Origin: JADKAV01 sp963704075
GTDB lineage: Bacteria > Actinomycetota > Actinomycetes > S36-B12 > UBA10799
Assembly: GCA_963704075.1 (NCBI GenBank)
Contig: CAVPGV010000007.1
Coordinates: forward strand, 1 to 64,000
Reading direction: 5' to 3'
DNA length: 64,000 nucleotides
Part shown: positions 41,423 through 50,545 of the stretch, piece after piece
How positions within the stretch are numbered: the stretch's first letter is position 1
Layout of the letters: each line of letters opens with the position of its first letter
The notes under the pieces: generated by a model
The model's database searches: none
What the model was told of the DNA's origin: nothing
The model's input: the letters and a program-made list of their open reading frames with translations, nothing else
Translations under genes and position numbers: made by a program

Positions 41423-41874
41423 CGGTAGCGGGGCCGGCCTGTTTCCGGTACGACAGCGCGGTCTACTTCGACGAGATGGACCCCCTGGGGGTCATGCACA
41501 ATTCCCGATTCGCGGTGCACGTCGAGCGGGCCCAGTCAGCGCTCTTCGAGCAGCTCGGCTACGGCTGGACCGACCTGTCCCAGCGGCACGAGGACATCGG
41601 CTACGTGGTTCGCGCCACCGCGATGGAGTTCACAGCGCCCGTGTCCTCCCCGGGCGTCATGACAGTGGAGGTGGTCGCCGTCCGACTGGGACGGACCAGC
41701 GCCACATGGGGGTACCGCTGCGCGGTGCCCGGGAGTGCCGAGGAGGTCCCGGTGGCGCACGGGACCCGCGTGGTGGTCAAGGCGGACGGGTCCGGCCAGC
41801 CGACGCCGTGGACCGACTCGTTCCGCGCCCTGTTCGGCTGGCTCGCCGCCGGAGCGCAGGGGCCACGGACATGA
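41419..41874 (+). CDS. Hotdog-fold acyl-CoA thioesterase (4HBT type)
   Basis: 151 residues. The 4-hydroxybenzoyl-CoA-thioesterase motif appears as YFDEMDPLGVMHNSRFAVHV (Asp near residue 20 followed by the GxMHNxxF helix). It ends with SFRALFGWLA. ATG 41419 overlaps the ligase stop (ATGA) and its stop overlaps the next start (ATGA). Hydrolyses an acyl-CoA of the pathway. Confidence 0.88.
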   Translation: MTVAGPACFRYDSAVYFDEMDPLGVMHNSRFAVHVERAQSALFEQLGYGWTDLSQRHEDIGYVVRATAMEFTAPVSSPGVMTVEVVAVRLGRTSATWGYRCAVPGSAEEVPVAHGTRVVVKADGSGQPTPWTDSFRALFGWLAAGAQGPRT

Positions 41875-43565
41875 GCGGCCCGGTCGCGGACCTCCTGCTT
41901 ACCGACGCCGCCGTGCTGACGATGGCGCCCGAGGGTCGTCGCAGCCTCGGGCCGGCGTGGTGGCGTTGCTCGGCGACCGGATCCTGCACGTGGGCCCGGA
42001 TGACGCAGGGCTGACGGCCAGGCGCACGGTTTCCCTCGGCGGTCGATGTGTCGTGCCGGGGTTCCACGACGCCCATCAGCACATGGCCTGGTTCGGAGCC
42101 AGTCTCGATGAGATCAATCTGTCCACCCCGCCGATTGGGAGCCTCGACGACGTCGCCGCCGCGGTCGCCGCTGCCAACGACATCACGCCGGTAGACCGGT
42201 GGATCGTTGGGAACGGCTACGACGAGAACAAGATCGGCGGCCATCCCGATCGTGACCTGCTCGAGCGGGTCGCGCCCGGGCGGCGGGTCCTGCTGACCCA
42301 CACCTCGGGGCACATGGCGGTCGTGAGCACAGCGGTGCTGCAGGAGTTGGGCATCTCCGAGCTCGGCATCGACGTGCCTGGCGGGACGATCGTGGTGGAC
42401 GGCTCCGGGCGCCCGACGGGACTGCTTCAGGAGCAGGCCCAGAACCTGCTCACACCGTTGCGTCGCCCGGTCGCAGTGGATGAGGTTGCGCATGCGATTG
42501 CCCGGGCCAGCGACGTGTATGTCCGGCAGGGCATCACGAGTGTGGTGGAGGCTGGCGTGGGCGGGGGGTGGATCGGGCGCACCCCGGTCGAGGCGCTGGC
42601 CTACCAGCGGGCCCGCGACGCCGGGCACCTTGCGGTTCGTGTCGAACTCATGGTGGTGTCGCCGGTGCTCCACGCGCTACGCGGGAGCGACGCCGACGAC
42701 CTGGGCGACGGCATCGACCTGGGTCTTCGCACCGGGTTCGGCGACGACCGCTTGCGGCTCGGGCCGGTGAAGGTGTTCTCCGACGGGTCGTCTGATCGGG
42801 CACACGGCCGCGATGTGTACCGACTTCAGCGACGAACCCGGTGTCCGCGGATACCTGCAGGACGACGCAGACGCACTGGTCGACACGATCGTTTCCGCCC
42901 ACCGCTCCGGCTGGCGGGTCGCCACCCACGCCATCGGTGACTCCGCGATCGACCTCGTGCTGGACGCCTACGAACGGTGTGTGCGCGACTACCCGAGGAC
43001 CGGCTGGGGCGGGCGTCCCGGCAACCTCGCGCCCCGGCATCGGATCGAACACTTCGGCGTCGCGCGGCCCGACCAGGTGGCGAGGGCAGCTCGCCTCGGC
43101 GTTGTGCCGGTGCCGCAGGGCCGGTTCGTCGGCGAGATCGGCGACGGCATGCGCCGGGCGCTGGGGCCGCAGCGTTCCGAATGGGCCTACCGCCACGCAT
43201 CGCTGCTGGCCGCCGGACTGGTCGTTCCGGGCAGTAGCGACCGGCCGGTCGTCGATGGCCGACCCATGCTGGGTATCCACGACATGGTGAACCGGCGGAC
43301 CGCGTCCGGGGACCTGCTCGGCCCCGACGAAGTGGTCAGCGCCCACGACGCGCTGCGGGCCTACACGTATGGGTCTGCCTACGCCTCCTACGAGGAGGAC
43401 CGCAAAGGGTGGATCGGTCCGGGGACGCTGGCCGACCTCACGGTCCTGTCCGACGACCCCACGCGGGTGGAGCCGGCTGCGCTGGCGGACATCGAGGTGC
43501 TCGCGACGGTGGTCGGCGGCGAGGCCGTGTGGGACGCCGGTCTGGGGATCGGAGGGTCGGCATGA
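41871..43565 (+). CDS. YtcJ-type metal-dependent amidohydrolase (two frameshifts)
   Basis: Amidohydrolase_3 protein, about 565 residues. Begins MSGPVADLLLTDAAVLTMAP; breaks at about 41945 and 42800. Metal ligands visible: VPGFHDAHQHMAW (the HxH on strand 1), WRVATHAIGDSAIDLVLDAY and HRIEHFGV, then VPGSSDRPVVDGRPM with the late Asp. Such enzymes cut amide, lactam or imide bonds or deformylate. ATG 41871 overlaps the thioesterase stop, and the stop overlaps the GNAT start. Confidence 0.83.
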
Positions 43566-44223
43566 ACGAGCACCGGCTGGTGGCTTTCAGCGGGCTCGAC
43601 TCCGCTCACCAGGCCTCCGTGCGCCATGTCTACGAGTCGTCGTTCCCGCTCGCTCTTGCGCGCGCCGTGGGAGGAGATCACAGCCAGCCGCCCCGACGAG
43701 CGATTATTCGTGCTGCTGGACGATGAGGCCATGCCTGTGGGACTGGCGCTGGTGCGTCACCTCGGCGATACGTCCATGTCCTTCGTCCGCTACTTCGTGG
43801 TCGATGAGCAGCGCCGCGGTGGCGGGCACGGATCGGCGCTTCTGAAGGCCTTGGTCGACCACCTGCGGGAGGCCGGACGATCGATGCTGCTGCTCGACGT
43901 GGAGGATCCCGACGGCCGACCGGACGATTCCCCGGAACGTCGCGACGACCTGCGCCGCATCGAGTTCTATCGGCGGCAGGGCGTCGATCTGCTCGCGGTC
44001 CGCGACTACGCGCCGCCCGATCACGGGCAGGAGGGGGAGGAACCGGCGCTGCTGCTGATGGGCGCCTCGCTGCGCCGCATCCTCCAGCGACGGCCTTGGG
44101 CTCGACCCCGTGCCGGTTGGTGCAGCCCTGCGCGACGCGGTCACCGCCGTGTACCGCGACCGCTACGGGCTCGACCCCGACCATCCGGTCGTGCGGGCGA
44201 CGCTGCGGGCATCGGGTTTGTAG
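43562..44223 (+). CDS. GNAT family acetyltransferase (two frameshifts)
   Basis: About 220 residues. Acetyl-CoA-binding motif RRGGGHGSALLKALVDHL preceded by MSFVRYFVVDEQ. The start ATG 43562 overlaps the upstream stop as ATGA. Frames break near 43660 (SFPLALARA then PWEEITASRPDERLF) and near 44090 (SLRRILQRR then LGLDPVPVGAALRDA); the natural stop is TAG 44221-44223 after ATLRASGL. Substrate unknown. Last gene of the hydratase-ligase operon. Confidence 0.75.
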
Positions 44224-44262
44224 CCCGAGATCCGCAGCCCGACCGTCACCACCGCGGCCGGC

Positions 44263-45330
44263 TCACCCGGCGAGGCCGTCCAGCGCTGCGGCCACGAGCC
44301 GTCCAAGCGTCGGCAGGTGGTAACCACCCTCTTGGACGGCGACCACCGGAACGCCGAGGGCGGCGACCTGCCGCGCGGCGGAACGGTACCCCTCGGCGGT
44401 GACCCGTAGCGGGCTCTCCGGGTCGTCGGCCGCAGCGTCCACCCCGAGGGATAGCACCACGGCGCCGGGGTCGAACCGGGCAACCGCCGCGACCGCGGCC
44501 CCGACCGCGGCCAGCCACCCCTGGTCGCCGGTCCCCTCCGGCAACGGGAGATTGAGGTTCGCGCCGTGGCCGTCTCCCCGGCCGGTCTCGTCGGCGAACC
44601 CGAGGTAGTGCGGGAACCAGCCGGCACCCGGGTCGACGTGGACCGACGTGACCATCACGTCCGGGCGGTCGTAGAAGATCGACTGCGTCCCGTTGGCGTG
44701 GTGGGCATCGACGTCGACCACGGCCACCCGCTCGTGGCCCGCCGAACGAAGAGCCTGCGCGGCGATCGCCGCGTTGTTCAGGTAGCAGGACCCCCCGAAG
44801 GCATCGCGCGTGACATGGTGACCCGGCGGGCGGCAGGCGGCGTACGCGGCGGGCGTCCCCGAGTTGACCAGGTCGACCGCGGTCAGGGCCGCGTCAGCCG
44901 CGGCTCGGGCGGCGGTGTACGTACCCGGGCCGACCAGCGTCATCGTGTCGTAGCAGAAACGGCCCGCGCGGGCGTGCGCGGCCGTGGGCGTACGCAGCGG
45001 AAGTCCGGACAGCAAACCGGGCGTGGGGAACAGGTACCCGACGACGCGGTCCTGTCCGGGGTCGTCGGGGAAGCCGGCGGCCACCCACCCGGAGTACGCA
45101 TCGGCCAGGTAGTCCAGCAGCGCGGCGTCGTGGACGGCCAGCACGGGTTCGTCGCCGTGGGCGGTGGCCGGGACGAACGGGTGTCCGGCCTCGGCCAGGG
45201 CGGCTCGGATGGCCGGAAGTCTCTCGGGCGCCTCAGTCCCGGGCGTCCGGACGCCGACCCAGACCTCCCCACCAGGAACATGCAGCAGGCAGTCGTCGGA
45301 CCAGACCACGGGGATCGTCATGTGCGGCAT
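44263..45330 (-). CDS. Histone deacetylase/acetylpolyamine amidohydrolase family protein
   Basis: 355 residues from ATG 45330 (MPHMTIPVVWSDDCLLH); ATG 45321 is an alternative. Zinc-dependent deacetylase fold: catalytic His pair in CRPPGHHVTRDAFGGSCYLN, zinc ligands in VAVVDVDAHHANGTQSIFY, and GVDAAADDP plus VQEGGYHL near the end. Bacterial members remove acetyl groups from polyamines or other small amides, or act like HDACs. The frame stays open far upstream over the opposite gene, which is a shadow. Confidence 0.9.
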   Translation of the reverse strand: MPHMTIPVVWSDDCLLHVPGGEVWVGVRTPGTEAPERLPAIRAALAEAGHPFVPATAHGDEPVLAVHDAALLDYLADAYSGWVAAGFPDDPGQDRVVGYLFPTPGLLSGLPLRTPTAAHARAGRFCYDTMTLVGPGTYTAARAAADAALTAVDLVNSGTPAAYAACRPPGHHVTRDAFGGSCYLNNAAIAAQALRSAGHERVAVVDVDAHHANGTQSIFYDRPDVMVTSVHVDPGAGWFPHYLGFADETGRGDGHGANLNLPLPEGTGDQGWLAAVGAAVAAVARFDPGAVVLSLGVDAAADDPESPLRVTAEGYRSAARQVAALGVPVVAVQEGGYHLPTLGRLVAAALDGLAG

Positions 45331-45339
45331 GATGCCACC

Positions 45340-46425
45340 ATGCCGCCCGCTTTCCTCGCCCAGTCCTTCGGCCGCTTCCCCACGGGTCCCAGCGACTCCG
45401 TGCTCGACGTGCCGGGGGCGGGGCTTGGGCACGCGACGATCGTCCGCGACGATGCCGACCCACCGGTGGGTAGCGGCATCGCCCGAACCGGTGTGACGGT
45501 TGTGGACCCCGGAGGCGACGTGTGGGCGAATCCAGTGCCGGCCGGAGTCGCGGTCCTCAACGGGGCGGGTGAACTGACCGGCAGCCTGCAGATCCAGGAG
45601 TGGGGGTTGACTGAGACGCCCGTCTTCCTCACCAGCACGATGCAGGTCGGCCGCGTCTACGACGCCGCCTGCCGGCTGCTGATGGCCGAACAACCCGAGA
45701 TCGCGGATTCGGTCGTGATCCCGGTCGTTGGCGAGTGCGACGACTCGTGGCTGAACGACCCGCGCACTATGCATGTGACGGATACGGATGTTGCCGAGGC
45801 TCTGTCGCAGGCGCGTCAGTCGGCCCGGGACGGGCTCCCACCTGGTGGTCGGGCGGTCCTGAGCGGTTGCGTGGGAGCGGGGACAGGGACCGTGTGTATG
45901 GGGTGGAAGGGCGGAATCGGGACCTCGTCGCGCGTCCTGCCCGACGGCACCACCGTCGCCGTCGTGCTCCTCACCAACTTCGGTGCACCACACCAGCTGA
46001 CGATCCGGGGCCAGGTGGTGGGCGAGGAGCTCGAAGAACCGGCCTGGTGGGCGGCCACCCACCCGGAGCCGGCCGGTTCCTGTATCGGGGTGGTCGTCAC
46101 TGACGCGCCGCTCGATCCGGCGACTGCGACCCGCGTGGCAGCTCGCGTCGGCCTCGGCCTGGCGAGGTGCGGCTCGGTCGCACACCACGGCAGCGGCGAG
46201 ATCTTCTGCTGCCTGGCCACCGGCCTGAGGGCACCTCGCGGCGCGGCGCCCGATCGCCCCGCATGGCCGAGCTCCCGGCTTGACGACCTGTTCGAGGCCA
46301 CGGTGGACGCGACGGAGTCGGCGGTGTGGGACAGCCTTCTTTCGGCGACCACGACCACTGGGCGTCGGGGTCTCACCGTGCCGGCGCTGCCGCGGGACCG
46401 GCTCGAGGCGCTGATCGGGCCGTGA
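45340..46425 (+). CDS. P1 (DmpA/BapA-type) aminopeptidase
   Basis: 361 residues. N-terminal-nucleophile peptidase that cuts itself into two chains. The alpha part has VLDVPGAGLGHATIV, VWANPVPAGVAVLNGAGELT, GTGTVCMGWKGGIGTSSR; the beta chain would start at Ser247 in AGS-CIGVVVTDAPLDP, which matches the self-cleavage site of DmpA. Acts on N-terminal D-, L- or beta-amino acids. ATG 45340 lies only 9 bp from the divergent deacetylase start. Intact. Confidence 0.9.
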   Translation: MPPAFLAQSFGRFPTGPSDSVLDVPGAGLGHATIVRDDADPPVGSGIARTGVTVVDPGGDVWANPVPAGVAVLNGAGELTGSLQIQEWGLTETPVFLTSTMQVGRVYDAACRLLMAEQPEIADSVVIPVVGECDDSWLNDPRTMHVTDTDVAEALSQARQSARDGLPPGGRAVLSGCVGAGTGTVCMGWKGGIGTSSRVLPDGTTVAVVLLTNFGAPHQLTIRGQVVGEELEEPAWWAATHPEPAGSCIGVVVTDAPLDPATATRVAARVGLGLARCGSVAHHGSGEIFCCLATGLRAPRGAAPDRPAWPSSRLDDLFEATVDATESAVWDSLLSATTTTGRRGLTVPALPRDRLEALIGP

Positions 46426-46462
46426 CTTGACCGCCGCGCCGGGCGCGGCGAGGGTCGGCGCG

Positions 46463-46509
46463 GACTTTGGACCTGGCACGTCACCCAGTGACCAGATCTG
46501 ACCAAAGTC
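46463..46509. repeat. 47-bp GACTTTGG palindromic element, copy 2
   Basis: Outer arms GACTTTGG (46463-46470) and CCAAAGTC (46502-46509); inner arms GTCAC (46480-46484) and GTGAC (46488-46492) around CCA. Same length and arm spacing as copy 1 at 16164-16210. It lies between the peptidase gene and the clpB operator. Confidence 0.6.
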
Positions 46510-46548
46510 CCGGGACAGCCGGCGTAGCCGGGCAGAGGCGGCGTAACA

Positions 46549-46567
46549 TTGATATAACTCGACTCAT
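46549..46567 (+). promoter_or_regulatory. HAIR-like HspR operator before clpB
   Basis: TTGATA (46549-46554), 7-nt spacer, ACTCAT (46562-46567): the HAIR layout with the canonical spacing and an imperfect left arm. It abuts the -35 of the clpB promoter. HspR is encoded at 24096. Confidence 0.65.
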
Positions 46568-46572
46568 AGTTA

Positions 46573-46602
46573 TTGACACAGAGCCTCCCGATCCGGCACA
46601 AT
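46573..46602 (+). promoter_or_regulatory. clpB promoter, apparently giving a leaderless mRNA
   Basis: TTGACA (46573-46578), 18-nt spacer, CACAAT (46597-46602). The expected start of transcription, about 7 nt later, falls on the ATG at 46609, and no ribosome site precedes that ATG. Leaderless mRNAs are common in actinobacteria. Confidence 0.55.
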
Positions 46603-46608
46603 ATGACC

Positions 46609-49143
46609 ATGGACTTCACCACCAAGGCGCAGGACGCCCTCGGAGCTGCGATTCGGCAAGCCGCAGCCGACGGCAACTCGGAAGTGACCCCTGCGCACCT
46701 ACTTCATGCACTGCTTGCCCAGGGCGAGGGGATCGCCGTCAGCCTGCTCGACACCGTCGGTGTCAACCGTCCGGCGCTCGATGCCGATGTGCGCGCCGCG
46801 CTGTCCCAACTGCCCGCCGCCACCGGCTCGACCATGGGTCAGCCCACCTTGTCCCGGACCATGCATGCCGTTCTGCAGGCGGCCCAAGACCTCGCCAACC
46901 AACGCAGCGACGACTACGTCTCCACTGAGCACCTGTTGATCGGTGTCGCGGAGAAGCAACCGGACCTGCTGCCCGTCGAGCCTGCCAAACTGCTCGACGC
47001 CCTGGGCCAGGTCGCCGGTGACCGACGCGTCACCAATCAGGACCCCGAGGCCAGCTTCCAGGCGCTCGAGAAGTACGGCATCGATCTGACCGAACGCGCG
47101 CGCGAGGGCAAGATCGACCCGGTCATCGGCCGAGATGCCGAGATCCGCCGTGTCGTGCAGGTGCTGTCACGGCGCACGAAGAACAACCCGGTACTGATCG
47201 GGGAACCTGGGGTCGGCAAGACCGCGGTGGTCGAGGGCCTGGCCCAGCGCATCGTCGCCGGCGATGTTCCGGACTCCCTGCGCAACAAGACCCTCATCTC
47301 CCTGGACCTGCCCGGCATGGTCGCCGGCGCCAAGTACCGCGGCGAGTTCGAGGAGCGGCTCAAGGCAGTCCTGGAGGAGATACAGCAGTCCGAGGGCCAG
47401 ATCATCACGTTCATCGACGAACTGCACACCGTCGTCGGCGCCGGCGCCTCCGGCGAAGGTGCCATGGACGCCGGCAACATGCTCAAGCCGATGCTCGCCC
47501 GCGGCGAACTACGCATGGTCGGTGCCACCACGCTGGACGAATACCGCGAACGCATCGAAAAGGATCCGGCCCTCGAGCGGCGCTTCCAGCAGGTACTGGT
47601 CGGCGAGCCGAGCGTCGAGGAGACGATCGCGATCCTGCGCGGGCTCAAGGAGAAGTACGAGGCGCACCACAAGGTCGCCATCGCGGACGCGGCGCTGGTG
47701 GCGGCGGCGACACTGTCAGACCGCTACATCACCGCGCGCTTCCTGCCCGACAAGGCCATCGACCTCGTCGACGAGTCGGCGTCGCGGCTGCGTATGGAGA
47801 TCGACTCCAGTCCTGAGGAGATCGACAAACTCCAGCGCCAGGTCGACCGCATGAAGATGGAGGAGATGGCCCTTGCCAAGGAGACCGACCCCGCCTCCGT
47901 CGAGCGGCTCGAGAAACTGCGCGCCGATCTCGCGGATCATGAGGAGGATCTGCGCGCTCTGCGTTCCCGGTGGGATCTGGAGAAGGCCAACCTGGACCGC
48001 ATCGGCGACCTGAAGATCCGCATCGACGAACTGCGCAACATCGCCGACCGTGCGGTGCGCGACGGTGACCTGGAGCAGGCCGCCAGGATCCAGTACGGCG
48101 AGTTGCCGGAACTGGAGCGGAAGCTGGAATCCCAGGCCGGCCCCGAGGGCGGGATGGTCTCCGAGGAGGTCACCGCCGAGGACATCGCCGAGGTCGTGGG
48201 CGCCTGGACCGGGATCCCGGCCGGGCGGCTGATGGAGGGTGAGACCGAGAAGCTCCTGCGCATGGAAGAGGAACTCGGAAAGCGGGTCATCGGGCAGGAG
48301 CAGGCCGTCCGCGCGGTGTCCGATGCTGTACGCCGCACTCGTGCCGGCATCTCCGACCCCGACCGGCCGACCGGTTCGTTCCTGTTCCTCGGACCGACCG
48401 GCGTCGGCAAGACCGAACTTGCGAAGGCGCTTGCTGAGTTCCTGTTCGACGACGAACGGGCGATGATCCGCATCGACATGAGCGAGTACTCCGAGAAGCA
48501 CTCGGTGGCCCGGCTGGTGGGCGCCCCTCCCGGCTACGTCGGGTATGAGGAGGGCGGTCAGCTCACCGAGGCAGTGCGCCGCAGGCCCTACAGCCTGGTC
48601 CTGCTCGACGAGGTCGAGAAGGCCCACCCCGAGGTGTTCGACATCCTGCTGCAAGTGCTCGACGACGGTCGCCTCACCGACGGCCAGGGCCGCACGGTGG
48701 ACTTCCGCAACACGATTCTGGTGCTGACCTCCAACATGGGGTCGCAGTTCCTCGTCGACCAGACGGTGCCGTACGAGCAACGCCAGGAATCCGTGATGGC
48801 GGTGGTCCGGCAGTCGTTCAAGCCGGAGTTCCTCAACCGGCTCGACGACGTCGTCATGTTTGCGCCGCTGAGCCCGGCCGAACTCACGAGGATCGTGGAC
48901 CTGCAGGTCGAAGCGCTGGCCGACAGGTTGGCCAGCCGCCGGATGACCCTGATCGTCACCGACGCCGCGAAGGTGTGGTTGGCCGAGAAGGGCTTCGACC
49001 CGATCTACGGTGCGCGGCCGCTGCGCAGGTTGGTGCAGAAGGAGATCGGCGACCAGCTCGCCCGAGCCATCCTTGCCGGCGAGGTGCGGGACGGGGAGTC
49101 CGTCACGGTGGATGTGCTCGGGGACGGTCTGGCCCTGGTCTGA
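46609..49143 (+). CDS. clpB: ATP-dependent disaggregase ClpB (Hsp100)
   Basis: 844 residues. Clp_N repeats (MDFTTKAQDALGAAIRQ; TPAHLLHALLAQ), AAA1 with Walker A GEPGVGKTA (about residue 200) and FIDELHTVVGAG, the coiled-coil middle domain (about 400-520), AAA2 with GPTGVGKTEL (about residue 596) and the C-terminal D2-small domain. Works with DnaK/DnaJ/GrpE to resolubilise aggregates. ATG 46609 is chosen from the family start and the promoter position; ATG 46603 would add two residues. Intact. Confidence 0.97.
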   Translation: MDFTTKAQDALGAAIRQAAADGNSEVTPAHLLHALLAQGEGIAVSLLDTVGVNRPALDADVRAALSQLPAATGSTMGQPTLSRTMHAVLQAAQDLANQRSDDYVSTEHLLIGVAEKQPDLLPVEPAKLLDALGQVAGDRRVTNQDPEASFQALEKYGIDLTERAREGKIDPVIGRDAEIRRVVQVLSRRTKNNPVLIGEPGVGKTAVVEGLAQRIVAGDVPDSLRNKTLISLDLPGMVAGAKYRGEFEERLKAVLEEIQQSEGQIITFIDELHTVVGAGASGEGAMDAGNMLKPMLARGELRMVGATTLDEYRERIEKDPALERRFQQVLVGEPSVEETIAILRGLKEKYEAHHKVAIADAALVAAATLSDRYITARFLPDKAIDLVDESASRLRMEIDSSPEEIDKLQRQVDRMKMEEMALAKETDPASVERLEKLRADLADHEEDLRALRSRWDLEKANLDRIGDLKIRIDELRNIADRAVRDGDLEQAARIQYGELPELERKLESQAGPEGGMVSEEVTAEDIAEVVGAWTGIPAGRLMEGETEKLLRMEEELGKRVIGQEQAVRAVSDAVRRTRAGISDPDRPTGSFLFLGPTGVGKTELAKALAEFLFDDERAMIRIDMSEYSEKHSVARLVGAPPGYVGYEEGGQLTEAVRRRPYSLVLLDEVEKAHPEVFDILLQVLDDGRLTDGQGRTVDFRNTILVLTSNMGSQFLVDQTVPYEQRQESVMAVVRQSFKPEFLNRLDDVVMFAPLSPAELTRIVDLQVEALADRLASRRMTLIVTDAAKVWLAEKGFDPIYGARPLRRLVQKEIGDQLARAILAGEVRDGESVTVDVLGDGLALV

Positions 49144-49149
49144 GAGCTG

Positions 49150-49189
49150 CCCCTCAACGCGATGCGTGCGACCACGCCGGGTTGAGGGG
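49150..49189 (+). terminator. Probable clpB terminator hairpin
   Basis: CCCCTCAAC (49150-49158) pairs with GTTGAGGGG (49181-49189), a 9-bp stem with a 22-nt loop, six bases past the clpB stop. No U-tract. Confidence 0.5.
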
Positions 49190-49402
49190 ATGCCTCTGAT
49201 CCGGTCTTCCCGGGGCCGTACCGCCTAGCCCGCGAGTAGCAGCAGGCCCCTGCATTCCGGCTGAGCCCGTCTGTCCGTTGGAATCCGACGGACTACACAA
49301 CCCCGCGTCGGTGCGTCCACTGAGCACGTCCTGCGGCGTGTATCAGGTGCGAACACCACGAATGCCGCTCACAAACCGAACGGCCTTTGTAAGGTGGCGG
49401 CC

Positions 49403-50545
49403 ATGCGCACAGTATTCATCGCCGCCACCGCGGGAGCACTCATCCTGACCGGAGTGGGAACGGCTCAAGCAGACAGCACCGCTTCGGGAGAGGTGGCATC
49501 CGGTGGCGCCAAGAACGTGAAGGTGATGACCCGCAACCTGTTCCTCGGCGCCGACCTCGGACCCGCCCTGGGTGCCACCGGCGGTGGGGAGTTCGTCACG
49601 GCGGCCGGGGCGATCTTCCGTCAGCTCGAGGCCACCAACTTCCCGCAGCGGGCCAAGGGCCTCGCCGACGAGATCCAGGCACGCAAACCCGACCTGATCG
49701 GCCTGCAGGAGGTCGCGCTGTGGCGCAAGGGTCCGGTGAACCTGAACGCGGTGTTCAACCAGGAGCCGTCCGCCAAGAAGGTCTACCAGGACTTCCTGAA
49801 GATCCTGATGAAGCGGATCAACAAGGGCAAGGTCAAGTACGAGGTCGTGGATGTTCAAGACGAATTCGACTTCGAGGCCCCCGCGGACACCGACAACAAC
49901 CCGAAGACCGGCACGAACGGTGCCGAGGCCAACTACCGGCTCACCATGCGCGACGCCATCCTCAAACGCACCGACAAGGGGATTCAGACCAAGGACCTGC
50001 AAGGGGCGCAGTACAAGAAGAAGAACAGCTTCAGCGTGAAGGTCGCCGGGTTCGTCACGGTGACGTCGCTGCGTGGGTGGCTGTCGACCCGCGCGAAGAT
50101 GCGCGGCGGCAAGTGGTTCACGTTCGCGAACACCCACCTGGAAGCCTTCGATGACCGCACCCAGGTGCCCAGCATCCGCGCGAAGCAGGCCAAGGAGTTC
50201 GCCAAAGCGATGGCCAAGGTCAAGGGTCCGCTGATCGCGGTCGGCGATTTCAACTCCGACTCCCCGGGATTGGTGCCTGGCGACGAGCAGGCGTTCGAGG
50301 TGTTGCGCAAGGCAGGCTTCAAGGACATCGGTACGACGACGCCGATGAGTTGCTGCATCGCGACTTCCGACGACATGCAGACGGGGGGCTCGATCGACGA
50401 GTTCGACCACCGCGTCGACCAGATCTTCACCACCACCCCGAAGAGGGTCAAGAAGATCAAGACCTGGGTCGTGGGCCGGGAGCAGTCCTACGGGTTCTGG
50501 CACTCCGACCACGCCGGGGTCGTGGGCAAGTACGCGCTCAAGTAG
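49403..50545 (+). CDS. Secreted endonuclease/exonuclease/phosphatase-fold protein
   Basis: 380 residues with a Sec signal peptide (MRTVFIAATAGALILTGVGT, cut after AQA). EEP landmarks: VMTRNLFLGADLG at the first strand (Asn metal ligand), DLIGLQEVALW (catalytic Glu), TFANTHLEAF, AVGDFNSDSPG (Asp/Asn), and the final WHSDHAGVVG (Asp-His). Such proteins are secreted nucleases or phosphodiesterases, including sphingomyelinase-like enzymes; the substrate is open. Lys-rich inserts (around residues 120-220) are specific to this protein. ATG 49403 chosen for the signal peptide. Confidence 0.85.
   Translation: MRTVFIAATAGALILTGVGTAQADSTASGEVASGGAKNVKVMTRNLFLGADLGPALGATGGGEFVTAAGAIFRQLEATNFPQRAKGLADEIQARKPDLIGLQEVALWRKGPVNLNAVFNQEPSAKKVYQDFLKILMKRINKGKVKYEVVDVQDEFDFEAPADTDNNPKTGTNGAEANYRLTMRDAILKRTDKGIQTKDLQGAQYKKKNSFSVKVAGFVTVTSLRGWLSTRAKMRGGKWFTFANTHLEAFDDRTQVPSIRAKQAKEFAKAMAKVKGPLIAVGDFNSDSPGLVPGDEQAFEVLRKAGFKDIGTTTPMSCCIATSDDMQTGGSIDEFDHRVDQIFTTTPKRVKKIKTWVVGREQSYGFWHSDHAGVVGKYALK

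Noticed and set aside
44566..45339. Upstream extension of the DmpA-type peptidase frame over the deacetylase gene
   Set aside because: The extension is the reverse shadow of the deacetylase and lacks family features; homology starts at ATG 45340.
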